A DNA stretch of 64,000 bases, taken from assembly GCA_038380795.1 (NCBI GenBank), contig CM076265.1, forward strand, positions 620,001 through 684,000, read 5' to 3'. Below are positions 37,227-52,042 of the stretch, in pieces; the first letter of the stretch is position 1; each line of letters opens with the position of its first letter. The stretch is from Pyrocephalus nanus. Lineage: Eukaryota > Chordata > Aves > Passeriformes > Tyrannidae. The notes under the pieces are model-generated. The model did not search any database. It was not told the DNA's origin and was given only the letters and a program-made list of their open reading frames with translations. The position numbers and the translations under genes are program-made.

Positions 37227-37317
37227 AAAAAAAGAAAAAAAAAAAAAGGGACAAAAAAAAAAATCAACAAAACAAAACACACAAACAAAAAAACAAACAA
37301 AAACACAAACAAAAAAG
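37227..37317. repeat. A-rich low-complexity tract
   Basis: Long A runs are interrupted by single G or C (AAAAAAGGGAC, then CAAAACACAAAC units). No element boundaries are visible. Confidence 0.85.
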
Positions 37318-40300
37318 TGAAATTTAATTCCTGTTCAAATCCAGACAGTATAAATACATACTCTTAATTTCATATGCATTAAAGACACAGAATCTCCATA
37401 GTTCAATGCTTTACCTCTCTGAAGACACTTTAACAGACACAGGAAAAAGCAGCATCAAGAATTTGGGCACCAGAATATGCTAAAAGGAGACAAATTAGCA
37501 CAGAATCAGGGATTTTCCAAGGAAATGCAAAGCAGAGATATAGGAGGGATCTCTCAGGCACTGTTTCCCACCCAGGCTTCTTCCAATTCCCTAGATTTGG
37601 AGGAGGAGGGAACACAAGGTGCACAGTTTATGAAGATTATGACCTTTCCCTTCTTGTGACAGCAGGAGTCAGGACTCCACATATTTGCTATAATTTGAAC
37701 AGCCTGAACAAATGTGGAGTACAACAGCAAAACCACGACAGCTACTGAAACAACTGCAACTCTGGCTAAACATTAAATTCGAGTTCAAGAATAAAATGTT
37801 CTCAGCCAGTAATCATTTTCATTCCCCCAAAAGTATCTGGGTGTCTTGCTAATAGTTTATGTGCAACTTTTGAATGTCTGTGTTCAGCATTTCTGAAATT
37901 ACACATTTCCACTCCAAAACATAAGTTTGTGAAGACTCATATTAGAAAAGCCACAACATATAAAGAATTATTTCATTCCAAATAGGTCTAACATCAGATC
38001 TCCCATTTTGGTTGCCTGATCATAGTAGGTTTAAAAAATGTTCAGATATGGAAAGAAAAATACCTCCTTCCTATGCTTATCTAAACATAAAATGGCAATA
38101 TAATTAAAGTAATAAGTACTACTGCAAATTATCAGCAATCAGTGATGAAAGAAAAATGTGCCATCCTCACTTCACGGCTCATAATTATTTCATTTCCCAA
38201 ATAGTGCAAAAATCCATGACAAGTACTAAATAATAAAAGCTTTTCAGAGAGCCAGGAGGTGCTCACCCTGGATGTAATTTTTCATGTAACTCATCAAATC
38301 TGTCCAACTCGATGAATCAACCCTAAATTTTGCTCTGCACATTTTCTAGTCCTTTGTTCTGTGAGTAGTGGAGAACTTTGGGATTCAAAGGAAGATCTGC
38401 ACCTATTTCCTACCTACCCTGTAGCTGGATTTTGAGCCAGCCTTTGTGATCCCTTAGATCACAAAGGAAAACCTATTGATTGTATTTACCAAAAAAAAAG
38501 TGTGGGGTTTTAAATTCAGCGCTTTCAAAGGGTTGTAAATGTCACCAGCTGCTGACCAAAGAGAACAGAACATGTCCAAGAAGTGGATGGAATGCACAGG
38601 TTCCAATTATCCAGAAGGAAGGAGGAGTGGGAATCTCCTCCCAGGAGCAGAGTGACGTGCTCCCTGTGTAGAGCAGCCCAGATGGCTCGGTTTTATTTCC
38701 ATGTCCCACCCAACAATCACTGCTGCGCTGTGGAAACACTGTCACTTGTGACAGCAGGAGGGAGATCACTGCCCCCACTTCCAAACCACAGCTCAGGGCA
38801 GCTGCAGCCTCTGTTTCTTCACCATCCTCCTAAGGACAGGAATTCCAGCGGAAGATGGGAATCTATTAACTTTGCTGGCTGAGCCACGCTAAGTGAAGAG
38901 AGATGAAAGATGGAATAATGAAAGGCTAAGCTGTGCAAGGACAACCTGCCCACAGCTGAATTATTCAGCCTCCAGATCCCGCCTGCAGCTCCACTGGAGC
39001 GAGCACACAGGTCAGCCCACTGCCAATCTCTACCACAGTCAGGCTGGTCTAAGTGGACAGGATTGTTAGTAGAGGGGTCGGGTTAAAAATTCTCTTGAGG
39101 AAAACATTTGCCATTATCAAAGAGGATAAATCAGTTTATATCACACCAGCAGCATTCAAAGGACACAGAAATGTAAGATAAAGTGCAATATATGTCAAAT
39201 ACTTTTCAAATAATTATAGCAATCTGCTGTGGAAGATTAAACTGTCCTTAGGAAAAACACCATGACAGTCCTCTCAATAATAAAGAAAACATAGGTGCCA
39301 ATTTAAAATTTCACTAAGGTTTAGCAAGTAAATCACCACGAACACAACAAGCCACAAAGGTTAAGAGCTGCAGATATGTGATCTCAAGAAACTCATCAGG
39401 CCTAATTAATCTGATGGTGCACAGCAGTCTCTTCATGGAGAAAATCACAAACAAAACCAGCAACAAAAAGTGAAAAACACACAATTTAAAAATTCTGTGT
39501 GTTGCCTCTCAAAATACAAGTTTTTCTTCTCCCAGATCACCAGGGGTACATTTTCTTTATTCCATTGACACAGTCAGGCAAGGATGCCCTTTAAATGAGC
39601 AGGGTGGGAGCCTTTCCTTGTAGCAGATTTCAGGAAGACTCCAACTGGATCTGGGACACAGATTCCTACTCCAGCCTTGGATTTACGTGGGGTGGGCTGG
39701 AAGGGAACCAGGGAGGAAATAAACCCACCAGGAAACACGAGCCTCGTGACACGCTATGAGCACAGCTCACAGAAACCTAAAGCAGACACAGCAAGGACCA
39801 AAACATTCCCATGAATTCTTGAGCTGAATGGGATTATCTCCATATACATTGGATAGTATTTAATAAGATTAGACTCATATTACAACCGATTTATGTGCTT
39901 TAATGCAGCAGATATGTGGAGTGGGAGCAGATTTGAGGCATCTTTAATGACAATGCCTGGTCTGTTAAATGAACAGTTCAGACAGGATTCTCTTCTTTCC
40001 CTTACAGCAACAACCAAGGTTCGATGAAAATGGAAGCACAACAAATGGAAGAATGTAAAAGCTTCCACAACTTCATAAGCCTTTCTGCACATTTTCTGGA
40101 TAGCCACATGCAAGCAATGCACTGAGATCACAATATGAGTTTTAAAAAATCAGGTATAAATTTTGAGTCAGGTTAACTACCCACCACCCCCAGGGAAGTC
40201 ACCGCTCCCAGGCAAACACATCTCTGAAAAAGGGATGTGAGAAAAGGGAATAAAACTGACAGATGTACACAAATCCCTCTGGAGGTCTCAAGCCAGGCAA

Positions 40301-43300
40301 ATAAAGCCCCACGCCAATCAGCCAAATTATGCAACGTTTATTTACCTTTGCTGAAAATACATGGAAATTTTCATTACAGAAGAATTACAGCAGGAAAAGA
40401 AGCCCCTAGGAAAGCAGCTGCTGACATTTTATGGAAAGGACACTTGACTCCAGCTGAGCATCCATGAGCCCCAGCAGTGTCATGGTGACTGCCCCTCACA
40501 GAACACATCATCTCTGACAGTGTCACCTGTGCTTGTGTGACATGTCCAGTCCCAAGCCATGAGATCTGGGCTGGTGTGTGAGTGCTGCAGTGGGTTTACT
40601 CTCTGCAATAAGGCTGGTTGTTGGACTGGCTCTGGGTTCAGTCAGGCCACTTTGTCCCCATCTATCTCCCCACTGTGCAGCTGAACCTCCACCTGCACTG
40701 CAATCCTTTTCCCAAAGAGCCTGCTTTGGCTTTTTCCCAGTGATACGTATACCACACATAATGACTTGGCCCATTTATTATCAAAATACTGAATTTAAGG
40801 TCTGATGGCTTGGGTTCTGTGGAGAAGTAAAAAGCACTCTCCCCTCCCTGAATCACCACAAAGATATTTAGCACATTAGTGGAACTTCATTTATTAAGAT
40901 CAACAAAGCATCTGAGCCAAGGATATAAATTCCTTGCTCACATAACATATTGCAGGCATCAATTTATTCATTTGGGCTTTCCAGTAAAGATCTATTGCAT
41001 AGAATATCAACTATTCTTTCCACAGGGGATTTATTCAGCACTTATCCTTACTCACAGTATCAATGTAATTTAAGGGCTTCAGTTTTTTCAAACTTGGCTT
41101 TGTGTAGAATATACGAAGTGTAAATACAATTAAAGAAATCACACACATTTTTCTCCAGCTTTCAAATATGGGTCACTCTGTCCTTTGTCCTGAGTTCCTT
41201 CTATTCACAGTTTGTTCCCTTCCCTGGTTTTCTCAGCCAATAAACAGGTTAGTCAGTCTTGTCCTAAACACATGACCTAGTTTGTTATCCACAAAGCAGT
41301 TTGCTTAACACCAGAAATACTATGAAATAATACAATACTAAGAAAATTTATCCCTCAAAATTAAGTTGTTCAAAAAGCCATACACACCCATAAAAAGATG
41401 CTCAGCTGCAAAGATCACTAGACCAGCCCTATAAATATGTAGATTGCTGAGTGGAGAACTGGCCTTCCATGCTGAAAAAACAAATGTTAATATGCCCCAA
41501 AAACTGTTAAGTGAATTCAAATATTCAAACAGCTGCAGCCTCTGTTTGAGTGACTGTTACCTTGAAAAGCAGTATTTTTATTCAAATGCAGCCTCAGTCA
41601 GAAACACTTCCCTTCCTGATCCTGAAAAGACAAGGTGTGTGTCTGTCAGGAATTAAGCAAAGCTGATGTTACACAGCGTCACCCTGACCTGAGATATCAT
41701 TCCAAGGTGCACCACAGAGAAAAAAGGAAAAAAAGGGAAGAATAAAAAGTAGTGAAGAGTACATTTGTGAATGTGAAATATAAACCACTCATTTGCTGGA
41801 AGATGTATCTGGTTTCCACCAAGCAATTCTTTGATCTCCAGGTGACAGAGTTTGCTTTTCTGCTTATGTGAAATAAATAAACCAAAGCAGGAAGGCACAA
41901 AGTAGCTGTAAAAGCCACTGCTGGCATTAATGCACATTCTGAGCTTGGGGTTTCCCAAAAGCTGCTTCCTCCAGGGAAGGAACCACGAGCTGTCTGTGGA
42001 GCTGCAGCAAATACCAAAACCTCCCTCACTCTCTGAGTGCTTCCAGCTTAACTCTCAACAAGGTCTGGGAGAAATCCAAAGGGAAAAAAGAAACCGAGAG
42101 TAGGGAGCAGCAGGGGAAAGTGATGACTGGGTAAGAAAACAAAGACAGAATATAAAGTTGATTCATATGAAGTGACAGGGACAAAACCAGTCCTAAACAC
42201 ACAGCCACTGAAGCTGAGCTAATTAATGCCATTCAAGAAAGACAGTATTTTGCAAACGTCAGTTTTATACAAGAATATTATGAAAGAAATAAAGAACAAA
42301 ATCAAAGATATTAAATCACACTCATCACCTCTGTTCAACCCTACACTTCCAACACACTTGAATGGTTGATTATTAAGAGACAGGACTGGGACAGTCCTTA
42401 CAAGCAGGTGTAATACAGGTGTCCTAGAGCTCACACCACCTTTTCTCCTTGCACAGTTTCAGTCAGAATAAGCCCAGAAAGACTGAGGGATGATAATTTT
42501 TGACTTCTCTGAGTCCTTCTGCAAGGGAACCAGTCCCACTCCTTCCACCCACACACACCCTGAGTGACAACTGCCCTGTCCTTCCCCTTCCCAGCCGTGC
42601 CTGTCCTGAAGGATTTTACAACCTCTGCTTTTCACTGCCTCTTTAATTTGTATTGAGAAAGTGAGAAAACTTTCACCAAAGGCTCTGCCCGGTCCCACTT
42701 TCCTTATCCCATGGCCACCACTGACATTTACAACACCAGTCCCTGGAATGCAAGCCAAGGAACAGGAAATGAAACACAGAGCAGGTAAAGGGGGGGCTTT
42801 TTTCGGTTTTTCCCTTTGCAGCTTCTTTTCAGGAGCATGCCAGGAGAACTGAAATAACATTTACTTCGGTAGAATTAAAATTCAGCAAGCAAAAAACTCT
42901 CCTGGATCCTGCTCTGATATGGAGTTTAAATGTACTGCACAAAAACCTCCTACCTTACTAATGCCTGATTTTGGCACCGTTTGAAATAAATTTCTTTTCA
43001 ACCTTTTCTCAACTGTCCTTAGGCCATCACACTCTTTTCCCTTTACAGAAACCAACCTGATGATGTTTAAGAGACCTCACTGAACTGTCCTTGGGGCAAA
43101 ACATTCCCCCCTGAGTTAAGAAATCCTGCTGACTTTCCCAGTGGAAGTGAAATATTTCCAATAGAAAGGTAATTTCAAGCATTCCAGTGAGTTTTATACA
43201 TTGCCAGAAGTGACAATGCCATTCCCTCCATCTGGGAACGCTCCCAGCCAGGGAATGCCGACATCCTGCTGGCATTAACTGAGTAAACAACTGATCAGTG

Positions 43301-44075
43301 CACCTTGGCTGTTTCTTAACTGGCTCAGTGACTCTCCTGAAAGTGTTAGAATTCAGTGAGGCTGCAAGGAATTTGTCACTCTCTGTCCTTTTTAAGAAAG
43401 CCTGAATTAAAGGTGTGACCCCATTATCCGACAGCCCATTAATTAAATGATCCAGAAATGAGAGCAGGAATTTACACCCTCCCTGGACAGGACTACATGT
43501 TCTTTCAGCAAAATGCTTTGCACTAATGAACAAGTGATTTTTACTTGTCCTCAAACACAAGTAATGTAGAAATTTTGGAGTAAATTATTACCTGATTGTC
43601 CTCAGTAGAAAAAAAAAATAGGGTGTAACATTCAGAGAAGAAATTTCTTCAGGAAAAAATAAATTCAATTACACCTTCTCAGCTTCATAAACAATTTACC
43701 TGAAAGTTTTTAGCTGACCACTTCAGTCAGACCAAATATCAGGCAAATTAGGATCCAAAAAAGACATCAAGAAGGTGTTTGGTTCACTCTTTGCCCCTAA
43801 GCAAGAAAAAATACACTTAGGTACAAACCAACAGGTATCTCTTTTTGTTCATTTTCGTATTTCCCTTTATTTTCTTGTTGGTTTGAATCTGCAGATCTCA
43901 TTCCACCATTGTAGAATGTCTGTATTACTCAAGCAAAGATCTAGTAAGGAAATCTAAAGTCCTTATCTCAATCAAGTGGCATTTAAATTAAGGTCTAGAA
44001 AACAAGTAATTTTGTTCACTTTTTGGGTCACCAGTTGAATTATTATCTGGTGCTTCTCATTCTACAAACTTTTAA

Positions 44076-44098
44076 AAATACTACAATCTGTAGTATTT
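44076..44098. repeat. 10-bp perfect inverted repeat, 3-base loop
   Basis: AAATACTACA - ATC - TGTAGTATTT forms a small perfect hairpin. A further partial copy (CTGTAGTATT) follows at about 44104. Confidence 0.85.
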
Positions 44099-45399
44099 AC
44101 TTACTGTAGTATTACTGGCTGAGAGATTAAAATAGAATAAACTGCTTACAAAAACATAAAAGGGAAAAAATGCAAGTTCCAAAGTGAAAAGCTAAAACTA
44201 CCATCTGGTTCAAGCAGGATTTTAATTTAAAAAAAAAAAGCAAGAGAAATGAAAAAGCAATTTTCAAAGTAAGAGCTGACAGACTGGAGAGAAGCTGACA
44301 TACTGAACAGTAATTTTATAAACAGTTCAGCTGTAGCCAAATGCTAAGAGGGAAACAAATAAAACCAACAATTGCAACAACATTGTGGAGCTGGGGTAAC
44401 AATTACAATGATATGCAGTATAAATTACCAAAATCCACTAATTAGACTGTACTTCACAGGACCATTTCACACTTTCAGATGACCAGCAAGGAAATCTGAG
44501 GATCTCAGTAGGACCAGTTTAGGTTAAAAATTATAGACTCTTAAGTATCAATAAATATCAGTATAAAGAATATATTACTACACACCTCATTTTGTACTGC
44601 ACAACATTCTGTCACCCTGAATAACAATCAGAAGCATGAGTAAACTATACCCAAAAAAAGTCCACATGCATTACCCCCTAGAAGTGTATTAATGAGAACA
44701 AGTGTGTGACCAAGAGCCAAACTCCTGCATTCAGAGTAACTGGCACTGTCGTTTTGTCCCATCTGGTTTGGCAAGCAAGGGAGCTTTGCAAAAAGGGAAG
44801 CAAGAAGTAGTTTGTTGAGTTTAATTTCGTGAAACTTTTTACCTTTACTTTGTGAGGAACGTTTCAAAGTGATCCTCAAAGTTTTAGTCCAGCTTTGTTG
44901 ACAAAAGTCATATCAAACAGGTGGATTACCACAGGAGAGAAGATTTCAAGGAAGTAAATAAGTTTTCAGTTGAGCTTTAAAAAAGGCTCCTTTTCCCCTT
45001 TTCTGCTTTGAAGCATTAGAAGAATGCTAAAATGTCTAAAACTTTCACATGGCTTTATTCTGTACAATCATTTTACTTGACTGACAAGTGGCATTCACAG
45101 TGACACAATAACCTTACTCTTCAAACCCGACTGTAAAAATGGAAAAAACAGAGTAAAAAGCAGGGTTTGTCAAAAGTTTTTCCATGATAACATTTCCAAA
45201 TATTTACTTAGAGTCATCTTCACTACCAGCTAAACAATATGCTGGTGGTAAGGTGATGCACACTTTCCTAGTTCAGGCAGCAGGAGCATATTAAAAAAAA
45301 AAAAAGAAAAAAAGAAAAAGCAGCAGGTTTTTCTTCTCTAACACTTTTTCAGCACATGAATAATGGTGGGTTCAGTTGAGTTCTGCAAGTCGTGCTTGT

Positions 45400-46030
45400 G
45401 CCACCAATAACACCCCTGACAACACAGGCTGCCACAGGTAACACCCCAGCTCCAGGGTGGGGAGCTGGCAGACATGAGAGGACAAACCACAAAGATGGGA
45501 TGCAGCCAGCAGCAGCAGCAGCAGTGGGAGGCACTGCAAGCCTCCAAACCAAGGTCAGGCTGCAGCAGGAGGGGGACAGGGGACAGCTGCCCCTGTCCCC
45601 AGCTCGTGTCCTCCCACGGGGTAACCACCCAGGACAGCGCTGGGAACCTCAACACACCAAGGGAAAGGACACAGGGAAGGTGCAACACAAGTGCTGTGGG
45701 GTGATGTTCAGTGCTCACCCCGAGATTGCTTCTCCCTGCTGGGGGAATCCCCTCTGCCCCTCTGGATGGCCTCACCTTGTGCCCAAAGGGGCTGGTCCGT
45801 ACAGTGCCCGGTGCCCACAGGGGCACGTCTGCAGATCCCTCCTCTGTCCTGATGGGCTTGCACCTTCCAACGGGGAGAGAGTGGATCCAGGTGGATGTAA
45901 CAGGGCTGAAGGCAAAAATCAGGAGAAGTGTTACATTTCTGAGGGCTCCTGGCTTCCCCAGCAGGTCTCACCCTTGCCAAGGTGGAAGGAAGGCCCTACA
46001 GAAGGACCATTCTCTGCCCACTGCTTAAAC
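45400..46030. other. GC-richer segment with (CAG)6; no gene recognised
   Basis: About 600 bases are clearly richer in G and C than the flanks, so long open frames appear on both strands (214 codons plus strand, 162 codons minus strand). Their predicted proteins are low-complexity or unrecognisable and mutually overlapping, so I do not call a gene. A (CAG)6 run is at 45507-45524, and an A-rich tract (45293-45320) adjoins it. Confidence 0.5.
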
Positions 46031-47956
46031 CACTGAAATCAAGTAGAACAAAACCAACCCTAAATTAAATGTATTTTAAAGCAGCAAAGCCCTGTAAGCC
46101 ATTCAGTGCAGGCCACAGTTTTGTCCTGGTTCCTGGTCCTGCTTCACTATGAAAACAAGCAATGAAAAAACCCAAACTTTGTCTCTTTGCTTGAGTCCTC
46201 ACCGAGACCCCTCCTGTGAGGAACCCGCAGCTGACACACCTTGCTGGTCCCAACAGGAATTACATGCTTATAACCTGCTATTCCCTGCAGTAAACAGGCA
46301 CAGAAGCTCTTCTCCCCCCAAAAAAACCCAAACATTTCCATTTCATTTCAAACTTTCCATCTTTTTCAGATATAATCTGAACAGCATCACTACAGGAGAG
46401 CAGAGAGGCAATGAGCTCCATTAAGGTCTTTGGATACACAGCGACTTCTGCTGCTGCCACAGAAATTCCAGCTTCTGGGAGTTAATGCAACATATTCTTA
46501 CTGGAAAAAAAAAAATACACCCACCCCCCCCTAAAATCAAGGTAAAAAAATGTATTGGGCAATAGACACATTTCTTTTTATTACTCCTAGGAAGAGGCAG
46601 CAGGTAACACAGAGGATGTGTGAGTGGCAATAGAAGGAACAGGTATCACCTTGTTTATGTTTTTCAGGCTATAATATGCTTCAGAAAATCCTATCCTAAT
46701 ATTTCCTGGAGAAGACAGACATTGCACAGTCCACTGCACTGATATCAGCATCGCTCTGCAGTCTTATTAATGTCCAATAACAAAGCTAATAACAACACAC
46801 TACACCAAAGTCATGTCCTGTGAGAATATTGTCTAATTGGATAGATATCACTGAAGAGAGACATAATGTTTCGTCCAGCCAGAATCATTTACAGTGTACT
46901 TAAAGATCTATTTGTCAGAAATAATGGCTACAGACACGCACACTAAAATAATGCACCAAATTACTGAGCTTCTTCCAGTCCTGGCATGCTGGAAGGGGAA
47001 TTTTAGTGGAAAGCAGCTGGTCCAAAAGGCCCAGTGGAAGATTTCCACTGGCCAGCTACCTGCCAGTTTAAAATTCCTTCTTCCTTCTGACATGGAAGCT
47101 GTAAGGGCATGTCCTGGGAGCAACCCAGCTGCTGGCAAGGGGCACGAGTTCTATTACAGTCCATTTTTCATCAAATGGAAAAGTGTTAATACACAAAAAC
47201 TTTAATCCAAATGTCACTTAACCAAAATACAACATGGTTTCCAGTGACACACCCTGTTCACACCACTCTCTCTCAGTGGAAAAGCTGCTTTCAAAATATA
47301 CCTACAAGGGACATCAACAAAATTCACTACCAACCCCACTGCACATCACAGTTTCTGTGATCAGCCCTCATTTAACAGAGGCTCATGGGATCTGAGCACA
47401 GGCCTTTCTCGTTACAAAAGCACCTTTTTTTACCCAGAGAAGTCTGATCTGAAATTCTTTAATTATCTGCCTTGTTTAATTGAAGCCTGCATTTTGGTTA
47501 AAAATTGGACTGGAGCTGCTGTGTAACACACCAAGTGACACCTCAAGCTTCTGAGTCAGTTGGTCCAGATTTCTTACTAAAAAATTCTGAGACAAGACCT
47601 GCAAAACGTTTCCCAGAAGGGGAGAATCTTTCACACTTAAGTCAACATTATAGAACTTCAGTTGGAAAATTGACTACAACTTTTACAGCTGAATGAAAAA
47701 ACTGAACTCCTGAGACACAACAGTGAGAAAGGATGATCTGCAGAAGTCACAGACTATTCAAGATACAAAGCCTTTTCTTACATCCACAGGTAAAATTCAG
47801 TGGAACGGTTGGATGATTAAAATACTTACAATGAAGCGATAGCACAACTTAAAGGAGAAGTATCTTGATAATCATTTAAATTAAAGACTATTGAACATAT
47901 TCTCTGTTATACTCTGGTGATTAAATTTAAACTGCTGGTTTCATAGCTTCAGAAGC

Positions 47957-48019
47957 ATAAAAATACCATTTAACTAACTGGTTTCTGTGTTGACTATAAA
48001 AATACTGTTTAACTAACTG
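47957..48019. repeat. Small imperfect direct repeat, 39-bp spacing
   Basis: ATAAAAATACCATTTAACTA (from 47957) and ATAAAAATACTGTTTAACTA (from 47996) are both followed by ACTG. Two copies only. Confidence 0.8.
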
Positions 48020-50445
48020 TTTTCCTGAGGTTCACTTCTAAAACTCTCTCAGACAGAGTAAATATCCTCTGTTTGTAATTGGAAGGATGTTAGTCCCAGA
48101 ACTGTATTTCCATAACAACTGCACCCTCATTACAATTCTCACATTTTGTCAAGAACTCTCTCTGTTGATATTTTGTCAGTAAAGTTTAATTAAACAAAAG
48201 CACTTGTGCACTATGAATGTTAAATTGCAGTGATGAGATGGTGTACGAGGTGAAGTATGAGGGTGTTACCAAAACTGAAATCAGTGATATTTAGGATCCA
48301 AACACAGGAATGAAATGGTTTAAGCCAATTATACATGACCAGCTCTTCTCCATGGAAGTGCAGTAACAGTTTCAGAGGGACGATGCCACAGGTCCTGCAC
48401 ATCACAACTTCAGATTCACCAGTAACCAAAACAGGTCAGAGATTGTTTATGTGGTTTCATTGCCTGCACTCTCACTGGAATGGTTTTTTTCCAGTTCATT
48501 CCAGACAGTGAATGAATGGGCACAACCTGGAGACCCCCAGTTCCATCCCCCACAGCCAGTCTGGCCACTGCCACTCCTTTTTTGGAAAGAGCCAGTCCAG
48601 TCCCTGCCACCCTGTTCTGGAAGGGAATGACCTCAGAAACACGGAGGGAGCTGTGCTGTGCCATTTGGCCCTGGGGAAGGACAGCAGCCACTGCCCCTTT
48701 TGTTTGATTGTGAAGGCCCTGGTGCTCTAGGAAGGTGCTGGCACATGGCTTCTTGCATAGCTGAGCATCCCCTCACTGAACATCCTACTGCTCAACCAGC
48801 GATCAGGATCCTCACAGGGTGCTCCCAGGGCACATTTCCCACAAGCTACAACAGGGGAACACACGCTCAAGAGGGGACATGCTGTGCTCCTTTCCATCAG
48901 AGACACTTAGAGAGACTTAGATGGTTGCTTAAAAATTGGTTTGTTTGGGAATTTCTAAGGGAGAGATCAAACATCTTTTAATTACCTTAATACAGAAATT
49001 AATTAGAAACAATGCTGAGTGTGACATATAGCTGCCATTTCTCAGACATCACACAGCTAAATGTGTCCCAGCACAGAAAGCAAGATGCTTTTTTCAAAAA
49101 TAATTGCAACTTAAATCTGATCCACAGCTTGCCTTGCATTTTATCTCACCATTTAGAAGAAGGGCTTTTATTTTTATCAGCAGAACTGTTGCACACTGTT
49201 TTCCCCTCCTTCCTGAAAGAAAAGACACTTCAAAGCTGCTGTATGAATTATCAATAGCAATGGCCCTTTCTGATCGCTGCCCAGGGGTGCAGAACGTGCA
49301 TTTCTAACCACAGCACAACACATCCAGCAGCACAGGGCATCTCCAGGGCTGCTGCTAATCCTGTTTGCACAGACTGGGAGAGCTTTCAGAGGGGGAGAGC
49401 CCTCCCAGGCTGTGGCATCTGATCCAGAGTGACCCTGGGCTGGCTCACAGACTCACTGACTTGAAGGCAGCCCATTAAAGCAAGCCCAGAGTGCTGGGCC
49501 AGTGAAGCGTAGCAAAGGCTCCCTCCAGACTCCTGCTTCTGAAAGGAATTAAATCTCATCTGCTTATTCCTAAAGATGGAACAACTCTGTCAAACCCACA
49601 CACTCAGCATCCCTGAGATGTCGCTGGCAATCACCTGCACAAGTGAAAACCCGGGAATTCTCATTCTCAGCATCTCTGACACGAGCAGAGCCACTCACAT
49701 AAACTGCTGGCAAAGCGCCCGTGTCGTGTCCTGGTCTGCTGATTGCTCCTCACAGGCTCCCAGCCTGATCCTTCAGCTCCTACACAAAGCTCTGTGCCAA
49801 GGAAACCGAAATCCAGGGGCAGCTCTGGTGCCAGCCCTGCCTCCATGACATTATTTTCTCCTGCATTCCTTGAAATCTCCAAGTTCCTGTCCACAAGTAT
49901 AGGCATTTTCCCAGGAATTCCTGGTATGTGTTAGATGCTGTGTTCATAAATGACCACAATGAGTTCAGTGAAAAATGAGTGTACAATGAGCTTATACCAT
50001 GCTAACTTTACTCATTGTTAAATTTTTAAAAAAAAAAGTAATGAAACTTTCTGTTGAAGTATGAAGACTGAAGAAAGAAACTGGTAAGAAAAATCACCAC
50101 CACCCTATATTTAAATTACTGTTCTTCCCTGGACGAACTGAAAAAATAAATGTAAACAGCAGTGCTGAAAACAGTTCATATTTTCAGAATTCTTGGTTTG
50201 TAAATTCCAGGTGCTACTTCTCAGGCATGCAGGAAAATTGGATTCCATAAAACATTGATTTTAGCATGACAGTGTTTTTTGGAAGTTAATGGCATGCAAA
50301 TCATTATGAATGTATTTACATTTTTGATTAGGACAAGATTGAGAAGTTAGAAAATAGAGCAATGATCCTCCTGCAGGTTCCAGCAAAGATGCTTCAGATA
50401 TGCAAGAGACACGAATAACTAACATGGAAGAAATAAACAAAGGTC

Positions 50446-50466
50446 AAAAAAAAAAAAAAAAAAAAA
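50446..50466. repeat. Poly-A tract (A21)
   Basis: An uninterrupted A run. It could be the tail of an unrecognised retroelement, but no target-site duplication was apparent to me. Confidence 0.85.
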
Positions 50467-52042
50467 GGATTAAAGGCTGAAGATAAATAACTTGTTTCCA
50501 CTATCCTCCTCAAAGAGTTCACCCTATCTAGGGTGCACACTTTTTTAATTAACGAAAAACTAGTTTGATGGGAAAACCTACGTCACACTGGGGCTCTGAG
50601 GGGCTTCTCTGGAAACTCACAGTTCTGTCACACTGAGAATGCTCCTCAAACTCCAACAGAACAGTGTCACCTCAGGAGCTGTGAAACTCAAGTCTGCCAG
50701 TGAAACTTAAGAAAGACATTTGATCAAGTCTCTTGCATAATTCACTTTCTCTTCTTTGGGCTGAAGTGCAGAAGGAGCACCCCAGCTCCCAGCCTTCCTC
50801 ACATCCCAGACACCTGCCAGACACCTCACCTGACACACATCCTGCAGGACCACCCGCTCCAGCAGCTCAGTGCAAGGAGGAGAGGCATTATTGCCAGGAT
50901 GTAAACCACTCAGGAAGTGTTTATGGCACCAGCTGTGAGCAGCACACAGTGAAAAGAGGGATATTTCGAAGTGGAGGGTCTAAGAAGTAACCCAGGGGCT
51001 GCAGCAGCTGAGAAATCTGTAAGCTAAACAGAAAGCTTGAATAATCCCAGCTGAGACAGAAAAGCAAAATGTGGGGGAAAAGAGAAAAGCTGAGATAGAG
51101 ACAGGGGATAATCAACCTCAAGAAATTAACCATTATATTTTCTGGACCTACCGGCAGGAAAAAAGCACGAGTGCTGTGGGATGAAACACAAATAACCCAG
51201 TCACAGCCAATGAAAGAATCTGTCAGATGGCCCTGACTCTCAGATGTGTCTTCATGAGCTTTTAATTCTAGTTTACAGCAAGACACCTGGAAAAGGTGTG
51301 CAGGAATAATGCTGCATATGGCCAGTTTTCAAGCCTGCCAACCTAAATTCAGCTGCTACTTTTTTCAGTTTAATTCTTCTAAACCAACCAACTGTGGCCA
51401 GACATGAAATACCAAAGCTGCACTGTAGTTTGGAGGCACTGCAGAAAACCATTGCAAATGCCTGGGGAGTGCTTATACACAATAAATGTAAGATCACATA
51501 GGCTATCAGATTTGGGACTGGGAAAAGCATTGCCACTAATCAGCGAGAGCCTTTTGAGGTCATTTTGCCTCTTTCTAGAAGCCCAGGAGTGTTTCTCCGA
51601 TCTGCTACCTGGATAACCTGCTCATCCCCTCCTGCCATTGACAGCATCTGTTTCTCTACCTTCTGCTTGAGCTCCCATTTGATTTCTGAAGGATTCATGT
51701 GTTTGGTCTAAATGGAGTCCCTGAATTTTTCATACAGAAGATATGGGCAAAGTTAATGTCCTATGACATCCAAGAGGAGAGCTGGGACTTCAGTGTCTTG
51801 GCTCTGAAATGCACATCGGTGTCTGACTGAACCTCACCACATCTCAGAGATGCTGAGGACCTGTCAGCTTCCACTGACATCCATGCCCATACCCTGCTGT
51901 GGTATCCAGCTACAGATCCAAAAATTTACCAGAAGGTTCTCCAGCTCGCTAAGTGGAGCTGCAACTCTGGAACAGAAACCTGGGAAGGGTGGATCTGCAC
52001 TTTAACCCATTTTCTTGCTGTCTTGGCATTTAAACCAGCGGG

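Noticed and set aside
43027..43560. 177-codon minus-strand frame in AT-rich DNA (also 16959-17492 and 31281-31832)
   Set aside because: These long frames were inspected for domains, signal peptides with continuation, splice context or family resemblance. None was convincing, and lengths of this order occur by chance in 64 kb.
45392..46036. 214-codon plus-strand frame and 162-codon minus-strand frame in the GC-rich patch
   Set aside because: They overlap each other, are rich in simple composition, and show no family motif or splice context.
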